Source of the DNA: Tetrahymena thermophila SB210
Taxonomy: Eukaryota > Ciliophora > Oligohymenophorea > Hymenostomatida > Tetrahymenidae
Direction: 5' to 3'
Assembly (NCBI RefSeq): GCF_000189635.1
Contig: NW_002476522.1
Location: 1 to 64,000, forward strand
DNA length: 64,000 nucleotides
A program made the translations under genes and the position numbers. Of the stretch, positions 50,247-62,086 are shown in pieces; position 1 is the first letter of the stretch; each line of letters starts with the position of its first letter. A model generated the notes under the pieces. It made no database searches. It saw nothing but the letters and a program-made list of their open reading frames with translations, and had not been told where the DNA came from.

Positions 50247-53200
50247 ATGCTAAATATCTTAATTATCACTTTTATATTAGAGTTTTGGAAAACTTCATTT
50301 TGCTTAGATAAATTTCCTATTATCAGTGATTGCGCAAAATACATAGAAGTAATTTATTTAGACTTACAAATATTTCAAAAAGAGTATTAGAGTTTCAATT
50401 CCTCTGTTTTTCTTTTTGTATCAAGCAAGCTAAAAATAAATATCTTTATATCAATATAATATAATGAAAATAATGATTTTGATTATTTTTAAAGTTAATA
50501 AAGTAATATTATTTTATCTAAAAATAGGATTAAAATGCAATATTTTATAATGATAAAAATACTAACACTTTTAAGATCAGTATTTTAGATATAAATGGAT
50601 AGATATCTTCAACCTATAATCTAAACAGTTTTTCTTATGATTGCGAAAAATTATCCTTTTTCTTTACCGCTGAAGTATATATTCTAAATTTTATTTTTAA
50701 AACTAAATTTATTTTCATAAAGCAAAAGAATATTATATACTTGACTCAATATGGAACACCTGATTATTATCTCATCGATTTTTAATTAATGCAACAAAAT
50801 TCTCCTAGCTTTTTAACTCTAAAAAAATATGCTTAATTTCCATATGCTTTTATCAATATTGGTTTTTTAGTTTTCAAGACAGTAATATTATTTTTACTAT
50901 TTCATACATTATTTCTTTTCATTTGATTTTATTTTGTTCTTTCAAAATATTAAATGGCAACAGTAAAAACATAATAATTTTTTTTTAACTTTTAAATTGA
51001 TAGTATGATGTTTATTACTTGGTCTTTGCAATGGAAACAAAGAAACTAGTCTATTCTTTCTTATATCTAATTTGCGAGTCCACTTTTGATTAACTTTTTA
51101 CTTCAAAAAATATCATATAAGCTAAATAATAAATGGATTTTACTAAGTTTTTAAACAAACCAATATACTTTTAAAAATTTGGCTGGCTCTTTATAGTTAG
51201 TGTAATTTATTTATTTAATATTTAAAATTAAATTAAAAATACTCTTTTTACCAGGAAAAATACTCCATTTATTATTAAGATGACTAGAGATCAATATTAA
51301 AGTTATCTGTAGATACTCATGAATAGTTGTTCTTAAAGAAAATAGATTAAGCTTCTGATCCAAATAAAAAGTTTTTTGTGATTGAATTTATGAACGTAAA
51401 ATTATTTAGAAAAGATAACAAATTTTAAGTTTTTAAAGTTTTTTTAACATTTAAATAAATTTATTTAATTATTAATTAAATAATAGTAGAAATAGATAAT
51501 TGCTTTACATACTACTTAGCTAATTTTTTACTCAGTAGATGATTTAGAGTAAATAGATATTTTTGGAGATTCTTTAAAAGTATGCATTAATCATTATAAT
51601 TATTTTTAGGTAAATTAATTTTCGAATAAATTAAATAATAAATTAAAATGTATAATAAGAATTTTATTCTCTCTCATTAAGATTGTTATGAGCTACAATA
51701 TGATTCATAATAAAATAAAATAAAAGTAATTTATTAAAATAATTAAATTCCTGCTTTTGAACTCTACTGGTCTAGTGTAAAATTCTTTTTCATTTAAATT
51801 AATTAATTTATTTAATACAATAAAAATAACTAGGTTGGATTTACATAATATCTTTTTAATTATGATGCAAAGCAAAATGAAATTACCAACATACAAATAT
51901 TATATAATAAAATACCAGGATGTGAAAATAGTGATAGTGTTACAGGCTTCTGTTCATAATGCAACCAAAATTATTATTTATAAAATAAATAATGTGTAAC
52001 ATAATGCAACGACAAATACTACTAATCGTATGTTGATTCATTTTTAAGGTGGGTGAGGAAAAAAGTTGATACTTTTCAACCACTAATTTTATTCATTATT
52101 ATTTAAATAATAGGAGCTTTTTTTTAAAAAAATTTTCACTATGTAACCTCCACTCTTTAATATCATTATAATTTTATCAAAAGCAATTTTATTATTAATT
52201 CATATAATTTATTTTTTAATAGTGGTAATTAATGTTTGCCTTGTGATAAAACATGCTTAAATTGTGATGGACCTTCACCTACAAACTGTTTAAAGTGTCC
52301 ACTATATTATTACTTACTTATAGAATCAAAGTATGATTTTTCATTTTATAATATTTTATTTAAGAAGTTAATATCCTAAAAATAGCTTTTATTTATTAAA
52401 TTTTGAAAATATTAAAGAGGAAGTAGTTGTTAACCATGCCATGAAACCTGTAAGACTTGTAATGGACCTTCAGTTCATGATTGTGTGACATGTTCAACAT
52501 TTAATTATCTATTTTAATAATAACCGTAAGAATATTAAGATTTCTTAATTATTTAAATGTCATACTATTTTTAACATTTTTATTTAAAATAGAGTTAGTT
52601 AGTGCCTCCCATGTGACTATTCAAAATAAACTTGTTTTGGATTATCTAAAATAGATTTTTTGAATTATCCATAAAGCAATTTTATAATTCTTGAAGAAAA
52701 GTAAATTTTTGAAGCTTACAATTATATATATATTTATATATAAATATATATCTTTACAAATCAAAAATAATAGTTATTTTTTTATTATAGTCAATATTTA
52801 TACAATAATTGCCATGAAGATTGCTAAGAATGCTATGGACCCTCTAACTCTAATTGTTTAAAATGCAAATCATAATAGTATTTAGATAAATAGAAATGTA
52901 TTAGTTGTGATTAGACTTGTTACTCTTGTAATGGACCTACATCATAAAATTGCCTAACATGCCCTCCATAAAAATATTTATTATCAGATAACTCATGTGT
53001 TGATTGTAATTAAATAGGATAATTTATTGTTGAATAAAAATGTATTTCTTGTGATAAAACTTGCTTAACTTGTAATGGACCGTCATCTAGTAACTGTTTA
53101 TCTTGCCCGCCATAAAAATATTTATAAAAAAGCACAGATTATAATAAATCTGGGTAATCTATTGTTGGATAAAAATGTGAGGTTTGTCATTAAACTTGCT

Positions 53201-56200
53201 AATCTTGTTATGGACCTACATCATAAAATTGCTTAACATGCCCTCCATAAAAATATTTATTTTCAGATAACTCATGTGTTGATTGTAAATAAATAGGATA
53301 ATCAATTGTTGAATAAAAATGTATTTCTTGTGATAAAACTTGCTTTACTTGTAGTGGACCATCATCAAGTAATTGCTTATCATGCCAACCATAAAAATAT
53401 TTGAAGACAAGTATAGATAAAAACTAATCTGGATAGTCTATAGTTGCATAAAAATGTGAAGATTGCCATTAAACTTGCTAATCTTGTAATGGATCTTCAT
53501 CCAAAGATTGCTTAACATGCCCTTCATAAAAGTATTTATTTTCAGATAATTCATGTGTTGATTGTAATTAAATAGGATAATCTATTGTTGAATAAAAGTG
53601 TATAACCTGCGATAAAACTTGCTTAACTTGTAATGGACCATCATCTAGTAACTGTTTATCATGCCCACCATAAAAATATTTGTATATAAGCAAAGATTAA
53701 GAATAATATGGAAAGTCTATTGTTGCATAAAAATGTGAAGCCTGTCATTATACTTGCTAATCTTGTAATGGACCTTCATCCAAAGATTGTTTAACATGCC
53801 CTCCATAAAAATATTTATTTTCAGATAACTCATGTGTTGATTGTAATTAAATAGGATAATTTATTGTTGAATAAAAATGTATTTCTTGTGATAAAACTTG
53901 CTTAACTTGTAATGGACCGTCATCTAGTAACTGTTTATCTTGCCCGCCATAAAAATATTTATAAAAAAGCACAGATTATAATAAATCTGGGTAATCTATT
54001 GTTGGATAAAAATGTGAGGTTTGTCATTAAACTTGCTAATCTTGTTATGGACCTACATCATAAAATTGCTTAACATGCCCTCCATAAAAATATTTATTTT
54101 CAGATAACTCATGTGTTGATTGTAATTAAATAGGATAATCTATTGTTGAATAAAAATGTATTTCTTGTGATAAAACTTGCTTTACTTGTAGTGGACCATC
54201 ATCTAGTAATTGCTTATCATGCCAACCATAAAAATATTTGTACACAAGCATAGACTATAACTAATCTGGATAATCTATTGTTGGATAAAAATGTGAAGAT
54301 TGCCATTAAACTTGCTAATCTTGTAATGGATCTTCATCCAAAGATTGCTTAACATGCCCTTCATAAAAGTATTTATTTTCAGATAATTCATGTGTTGATT
54401 GTAATTAAATAGGATAATCTATTGTTGAATAAAAGTGTATAACCTGCGATAAAACTTGCTTAACTTGTAATGGACCATCATCTAGTAACTGTTTATCATG
54501 CCCGCCATAAAAATATTTGTATATAAGCAAAGATTAAGAATAATATGGAAAGTCTATTGTTGCATAAAAATGTGAACCTTGTCATTATACTTGCTAATCA
54601 TGTAATGGACCTTCATCTAAAGATTGTTTAACATGCCCTTCATAAAAGTATTTATTTCCCGATAACTAGTGTGTTGATTGTAATCTAATCGGATATTTTA
54701 TTGATGGAAAAAATTGCCTATCTTGCAGCTAAACTTGTTAAACTTGCAATGGGCTTTCATCTAATGATTGTTTAACATGCCCACCAAAAAAATATTTATT
54801 TTTAGATAATTCATGCGTTGAATGCAATAAAATAGGATAAAAAATTATTAGAAACATATGTAATTGTATTGAAAATTATACATTTTTTAATGGAGAGTGC
54901 ATATAATCTAATTAAAACTAAAACTAAAATAAGACAAATTATTTGAATTACTAATCGAATGTTTTTTCTTAGCAAGCTATACAAGAGGTAAAATAGTAAA
55001 CCTAGACAACATCTTCTGTTTCAATAGCTAGTACAGCAGTTTTAAGCTTTATTTAAAACTTGTTCTCTTCTTCTAGCTTTGGTATATTTATTAATGGTTT
55101 TGCTTGCTTTAAACTAAGCTACCTAACATTAGTCAATAACACTCTTCCATAACAAATAAATTCAGCTTTACAGGTTTTTACTGGTAAAATATTAAATTAA
55201 ATAATTTTTTGAATTATAAATATTAAATTTTAAAAATATAGACTAGTGTCCAAACTAAACTTTTAAATGTATAAATTTTTTATATTCTATTATTACTCCT
55301 TCAAGTTAAGATTAATACTAAAATAACTAATACTATAAATTTGGTATTTCATATAATATCCTCGAAACATCTGGATAAGGATTAGCTTTGTTCTTAATTT
55401 GCAGTTTCTTTTTCATTCTATTTTACTTAATGCTAGAGAAAATTTAAAATAGGAAACTTTAATCTATATTGCTAATACTATATAATAAAATATTTTCTAG
55501 CTTTATTATTCAATATATTTATCTCGTTATTCCAATTTTTGTGATTGGGATTAATCAATAAATAAAATAATTTATTTTTGATTATGGAGGAAATTGTGTA
55601 GAAATACAGATAGCTTTTTTTATAATTATTACTTTAATAACTATTTTGTTATTACATTAACAATAAAATTATCTTAATAGAGCCACATCTGTTTCAAAAT
55701 AAAAAAACTTCTAAGAAATAACTAGTGCTAAATTATAAAGTGATGTTATTTTTGAATGTAAAATTAGAAGAAACTTCATGATCATTTACTAAACATTTGA
55801 GTCATTTTTAATACCTATTTGCTTTTTATAAGCAGGTTAAAATTGGATGATATGCAACATATTAACAATAATTATCTAATTGAGCTTGCTAATTATCATA
55901 ATATATTTAAAACCATTCTATTCTAAACTTACCAATGGTTACTTTATTTTAGATTCAGCTTTATGGCTAGTATTATACATTTAATTCTTTATTTTGAACA
56001 TTTATAGTTCAAAACCAGACTTTATTTCATATACAGGCTATTTAGATTAAGTAAGTGTTAGTTTTTTAATAACAATTCAAGTGATTTTACTAGGATTAAC
56101 TATTTATTTGCTAATTTCAGTCTTTTTATAGGCATATTAATTTATTAAGTAGAGAAGAACTTCTTTGCAAAAATAAGAAGAAAATTAGAAAAATAATATA

Positions 56201-56353
56201 ATAAGTAATATTTAATTCGTTCCTTAGAATTTATTTTATAAAAGATTTACAATGTCTTTAGTTAAATTTAGAGTATTTAACTTAAAAGATTTTAGAAATC
56301 TAGCAAAGTTGTAAAAAATTTTTATAACAGACCAAAATGTTGAATTAAATTGA
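50247..56353 (+). CDS. Giant Cys-rich multi-pass membrane protein with expanded repeat array (F)
   Basis: Multi-exon gene, roughly 1,600 residues. Exons I can place: 50247-50348 (signal peptide ending near CLDKF), 50528-50881, 51004-51195, 51255-51395, further small exons to 52780, a large one 52798-55183, and the last 55242-56353. The N-terminal ~260 residues are not Cys-rich and are unrecognised (GTPDYYLIDF, EKYSIYYQDDQRSILKLSVD). Cys-rich modules of the form CxxCxxTCxxCxGPSxxNCLTCPPQKYL follow, then NYQSNVFSQQAIQEVKQQTQ, a Ser-rich linker and FKLSYLTLVNNTLP, which parallel the linker of A/B/C. The last exon encodes about seven membrane segments and a basic Q/N/K tail. Some early introns near 51400-52200 are uncertain. 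Surface receptor- or adhesin-like role inferred. Confidence 0.8.
52996..54950 (+). repeat. 279-bp coding tandem repeat with 837-bp higher-order period
   Basis: Within the large exon of gene F the motif TGTGTTGATTG starts at 52996, 53275, 53554, 53833, 54112, 54391 and 54670, an exact spacing of 279 bp (93 residues). Each unit holds two Cys modules of about 46-47 residues. Units three apart are more alike than neighbours: the ~230 bp from 53004 recur almost unchanged from 53841, giving an 837-bp super-period. No frame shift occurs anywhere in the array. The last unit (54670 on) is more diverged, as usual at an array edge. Confidence 0.92.
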
Positions 56354-58423
56354 TAAAAAATATTTGAATATCTAATAAAAATTGTAATTTTATATGATAC
56401 TAAATAACTTGATAAGTATTTTATGTATAAATTTCATAATTTTTTATAATTGAATTTTATTTAGTGAATAAATTTATTTTCCAAATGTCTGTCTACTTAA
56501 TTCTCTTAAAAAAATATCATTTAGATAAAATATATATTATGAATAAAATCAAAAGATATTATTAAGATTAAAATTAACTAACTCTGGAGTTTATTAATCT
56601 TTAAATATTTTTCAATTTTATAATATTATTTTTATTTACAAGCTTTAATAAAAATGTTAATTAAAATGAAAACAAGTGAAATGATATTGAAATATCAAAT
56701 TATTGAAGGTATGTGTTAATTATAAAAATAATCCTTTCAGTCTCTTAGTTTTGAAAAAAATAATATGCATTAAAATTTAATCAATTATTTTAAGCCATAG
56801 AAATTTTATTTTTATAATTTTATACTATTAATATTATTCAAGTTATGATTACACTTTTAATTAGGAAAACGAGCGAAGTCATATTGAACTATTAAATTAA
56901 TGAAGGCATATTTTAATTATAAAAATAAATCCATTCAGTCTCTTAGCTTTGAAAAAAATAATATGTATTAAATGTCAATCAATTATTTTAAACCATAGAA
57001 TTTTTACTTTTGATATTGAAATTTATAAACATGAATAAATTAATGTAATATTTGTAAATCTTAGTAAGATTACACTTTATAGATCTTTTTTTATGCAATT
57101 ACTCAATCAATATCATCTATATTTAAGTTGAAGAAGAAAACTTTAGAGTAGAAACTATGATTAAATTAAGAAAGATTTAATTTAATTTTAAATCATATAC
57201 TAAGTTTAATTATCTTATTTTAAACCTAATTATTTAACTTTCTTAACTCAGAATACTTTTTCATTTTCCTTTACACAAAAGAAAGGAAGATTCTTTTTAA
57301 TTTACATTAATATTAACTGAACTAAAAATCCTTTATTTTATGTTGATCTTAAAAAAATATATATTATCTAAAATAAATAGGGGGTAATTAATTTGAGTGG
57401 GTTTATTAAAAAAAGGATTGTTCTTTAATGAATAGGATCAAAAATTTGTAGGAAACTCAAAAAGTATTAATTTATTTACCCTATAATTGAATATTTAAAT
57501 AATAAGTATTATATAATAACTGTAAATTAGAATTAAGCTTTATAAGGAAAGGAAATTTAATAATTATCTTTTTAAATCTAAAGAATCTAATTCTTTTGGT
57601 TATTAAGATCAAAGATAGAAAGCAAATAAGAATTGTGATTTTACAAATCACCCAAAAATTAATTTAAATGTATTTTGACTATTAAAGCCATCCAAATTAT
57701 AGTTTTAAAATAAGTACTAGTAAATTTTATTTTTCATCACTTCATATCAATATATGTAAATAAATCCATTAAAATAGATTCATATGGATAAAAATAAGGA
57801 TATTGATAAATAATAAATTAATTAATTCTAGAGTCTAGTGTATACTGTAATAAGACATAAATCGTATGTATGTATGCATTTAAATAAAAAACTTCAAAAA
57901 TAGTTGCTCTTAAAGACTAATTAATTATCTTATCTGTTTTATTAATAGCTTTAGAAGTTTTAAATATTGTTTTAATATTTATCTCCATAAAAAAAACTAA
58001 GACTTGGTACCCAAAATATAATGGGTTTTTTTTTTTGAAAAGAAATCAATTTAATTATATTCTTTATAAATTTACCACACAATTAAAATTCAGAAGAAAA
58101 GAAAATTTATGGAAAATATATAAATAAATTGAACAAACTAAATAGTAGTATCTAAAAACATTCAATTTTACTATTATTCTCATGAAACTAACTACTAAAT
58201 GTATTTTAAATATTTAATTGTATTTTTTTTGAAAAAAATAAACTAATACATACAAATGGCATTTCTAATTTTATTTTAATATACTAAAAATATTTTAAGT
58301 TGCTTTTTGAAGAATAACTAAATAATCATTTACCTATAAAAGAGAGATAGTTGTTATTTTATTAATTAATTAAAAAAATATTAAATTTTTTGAAATTTCG
58401 AAGAGATAATAAGTAAAAGATAA
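56354..58423. repeat. Intergenic with ~220-bp 3'-flank repeats and right-copy 5' flank
   Basis: After gene F two diverged tandem copies of a ~220-bp noncoding unit lie at about 56640-56860 and 56860-57060 (AATTATTGAAGG..., TCAGTCTCTTAG.TTTGAAAA, AATCAATTATTTTAA.CCATAGAA). The same unit occurs twice after gene G (about 62340-62720). From about 57540 the sequence matches the 5' flank of gene F. No gene seen. Confidence 0.6.
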
Positions 58424-61400
58424 ATGCTAAAAATCTTAATTATCATTTTTATTATAGAATTTTGGAAAATTTCATTTTGTTTAGATCAATTTCCTATCAT
58501 CAGTGATTGCGCAAAATAGATAGAAGTATTTATTTAGATTTATAACTTTTAAATATAGTAAAAATAGTGCTTGAGTTAAAATTCCCTATCATTTTAATAT
58601 CAAACAAGTTAAAAAATAAATATCTTTAAATCAAAATAATAAAATGAATATAATGATTTTGATTAAGTTTAAAGTTAAAAAAGTAACATTTTTTATCTAA
58701 AAATAGGATTAAAATGCAATATTTTATAATGATAAAAATACTAACACTTTTAAGATCAGTATTTTAGACATAAATGGATAGATATCTTCAACCTATACTC
58801 TAAACAGTTTTTCTTATGATTGCGATAAATAATCCTTTTTCTTTACTGCTGATGTATATTTATTTTTCTAAATTTATCTTTATAACTCAATTTATTTTCA
58901 TAAAGCAAAATAATATTATATACTTGACTCAATATGGAACACCTGATTATTATCTCATCGATTTTTCATTAATGCAACAAAATTCTCCTAATTTTTTTAC
59001 TCAAAAAAAATATGCTTCTTTATCATAAACTTCAATAAATTTAGGTTTTTTAGTTTTCAAGACAGTAATATTATATATACTATTCCTTACTTTTATTTTT
59101 TTTCATTTTTATATTTATTTTATTCTTTTAAAAATATTAAATGGTAACAATACAATCAAAATTAATACTTTTTAAATTTTAAATTGGTAGTATGATGTTT
59201 ATTACTTGGTGTTTGCAAATCAGTCAGCGAGACTAGCCTATTCTTTCGAATATCTTATTTGCGAGTCCACTTTTGATTAACTTTTTACTTCCAAAAATAT
59301 CATATAAGCTAAATAATACATTAATTTTGACTCATTTTTAAACAAACCAATATATTTTTAAAAATTTGGTTGGCTCTTAATAGTTAGTGTAATTTATTTA
59401 ATAATTTAAAAGAAAATTAAAATACTGTTTTTATCAGGAAAAATACTCCATTTATTATTAAGATGGATATGGATAGTTATTAAAGTTATCTGTAGATACT
59501 CAAGAATAGATGTTCTTAAAGAATATTTAAAGTTCAGATTCAAATAAAAAGATTTTTGTCATAGAATTTAAGAGCGTAAAATATTTAAAATAGATATAAA
59601 ATTTTTAATTTTTTAATATTTTTATAAATAAAAATAAATTTATAAATAAACTTATTTATTTAATTATTAACTAAAAAATTATAGAAACCAGTAATTGGTT
59701 TATATAGTAGTGGGCTAATTTTTTATTCAGCAGATGACTTAGAGTAAATAGATATTTTTGGAGATAGGTTAAATATATGTACTAATCATTATACCTATTT
59801 TTAGGTAAATTAATTTGAGAAAATATTTTATAATATTTTAAAATATAAAATAAGAATTTTATTTTCTCGCATTAAGATTAATATGAGCTTCAATATGATT
59901 CGTAGAAAAATAAAATATAAGTAATAAATTAAAATAATTAAAGATATCCTATTGTTTAACTTTACTGGTCTAGCGTAAATATCTTTATAATTTAAATTAA
60001 ATGATTTTATAGAATAAAAATAACTAGGTTGGGTTTACATAATATCTTTTCAACAATAATAATGGTCAAAATTATATTACCAATATACTACTATTATATT
60101 GCTAAATACCAGGATGTAAAAATGGCGATTATGTTACAAGCTCCTGTTCATAATGCAACCCAAATTATTATTAATAAAATAAATACTGTGTACCATAATG
60201 TAATGAACATTACTACGAATCGTAAGCTGATTACTATTTTACTATTTAAGGGAGGTGTAGGAAAAAAGTAGATATTTTTCAACCATTTATTTTATTCATT
60301 ATAATGAGTAGCTACTTTTTTTATAAAAATTTTCAATATATTACCTCCACCCTATAATACGAATATAATTTTTTTGTTTATAGCAATATTATTATTAATT
60401 CTTATAATTTATTTTTTTATAGTGTTAATTAGTGCTTACCTTGTGATTAAACATGCCTAAATTGTTATGGACCTTTACCTGTTAACTGCTTAACATGCCC
60501 AGCAAAAAAATATTTATTTTTAGATAATACATGTGTTGAATGTAATAAAATAGGATAGATTATTAATAGAAGCACATGTAGTTGTGCTCAAAATTATAAA
60601 TTTTTGAATGGATAGTGCGAATAATCTAATTAAGACTAAAATTTAAATAAAACAAATTATTCAGATCATAAATCTAATGTTTTTTCTTAGCAAGCTGTGC
60701 AATAGGTAAAATAGTTAACCTAGACAGCATCTTCAGTTTCAATAGCTAGTACAATAGCTTTAAGCTTTATTTAAAATATGTTCTCTTCTTCTAGCTCTGG
60801 TATATTCATTAACGGTTTTGCTTGCTTTAAACTTAGCTACCTAACGTTAGTCAATAACACTCTTCCATAACAAATAAATTCAGCTTTAGAGGTTTTTACT
60901 GGTAAAATATTAAATTAAATAATTTTTATAATTTGAAATATTAAATTTAAAATATATAGACTAGTGTCCCAACTAAACTTTTAGATATATAAATTTTTTA
61001 TATTCTATTATTACTGCTTCAAGTTAAGATTAATACTAAAATAACTCATACTATAAATTTGGTATTTCATATAATATTCTAGAAACGTCTGGATAAGCAT
61101 TGGTTTTGTTCTTAATTTGCTGTTTCTTATTCATTATATTCTACTTAATGCTAAAGAAAATTTAAAATTATAAAGTTTAATCAATATTGCTAATACTATA
61201 TAATAAAGTGTTTTCTAGCTTTATTATTCAGTATCTCTTTCTCGTTATTCCAATTTTTACGATTGGGATTAATCAACAAATAAAATAATTCATTTTTTAA
61301 TACGAACTCGATAATATAGGACTCAATAGTGTAGGAGTATAGATAGTTTTTTTAATTATTATTACTCTAATAACTATTTTGTTATTACATTAACAATACA

Positions 61401-62086
61401 TTTATCTTAATAGAGCCATACCTGTTTCAAAATAAAAAAACTTCTTTGAAATAACTAGTTTTAAATTATAAAATGATGTCATTTTTGAATGCAAAATTAG
61501 AAGAAACTACATGATCATTTACTAAACATTTGAGTCATTTTTAATACCTATATGCTTTTTATAAGCAAGCTAAAATTGGATGATATGCAATATAATAATA
61601 ATAATTATCTAATTTAGCTAGCTAATTATCATAATTTATTTAAAACCATTCTATTCAAAACTTACCAATGGTTACTTTATTTTAGATTCAGCTTTATGGC
61701 TAGGATTATACATTTAGTTCTTTATTTTGAACATTTATAGTTCAAAACCAGACTTTATTTCATATGTAGACTATTTAGATTAGGTGAGTGTTAGTTTTTT
61801 AATAACCGTTTAAGTGATTTTAGTGGGATTAACTATTTATTTGCTAATTTCAGTCTTTTTATAGGTATATTAAGTTATTAAGTAGAGAAAAAATTATTAG
61901 CAAAAATAAGAAGAAAGCTTGCAAAATAGAATAATAAGTAATATTGAATTCATTCCTTAGAATTTGTTTTATAGAAGATTTTCTACTTCATTAGTTAAAT
62001 TTAGAGTATTTAACTTAAAAGATTAAAGAAATTTAGCAAAGTTGTAAAAATTTTTTATTACAGACCAAAATTTTGAATTAAAATGA
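58424..62086 (+). CDS. Cys-rich multi-pass membrane protein without repeat array (G)
   Basis: Segmental-duplicate of gene F. The start (MLKILIIIFIIEFWKISFC) and all early exons correspond one to one with F: 58424 onward, the GTPDYYLIDFS block (about 58940), YDVYYLVFANQSARLAYSF (about 59190), EKYSIYYQDGYGQLLKLSVD (about 59440), and a Cys module CSQCNPNYYQQNKYCVPQCN (about 60150). After the next intron there is one TCLNCYGPLPVNCLTCPAKK module and a short CVECNKIG stretch (60430-60600) where F carries the 279-bp array. The Ser-rich linker (60660-60900), an intron (about 60905-60960) and the seven-segment membrane exon ending at TGA 62084 follow. I found no frame break. Middle exon limits (59580-60050) are uncertain. 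Confidence 0.78.

Noticed and set aside
51705..51896. 63-codon minus-strand frame within gene F.
   Set aside because: Lies across exons and introns of gene F on the opposite strand; no independent support.
52725..52755. TATATA-rich palindrome as a regulatory hairpin.
   Set aside because: Sits inside an intron of gene F and is indistinguishable from common AT-rich low-complexity sequence here.
52996..54950. CRISPR-like or transposon-derived repeat array.
   Set aside because: Repeats are 279 bp, contiguous without spacers, in frame and encode Cys modules; this is a protein-coding array in a eukaryote.
651..62086. Reading the many in-frame TAA and TAG codons as evidence of pseudogenes.
   Set aside because: Conserved domains (TBC, RING, CAP-Gly, WD40, nuclease) are continuous only when TAA/TAG encode Gln and TGA is the sole stop, as in the ciliate code.
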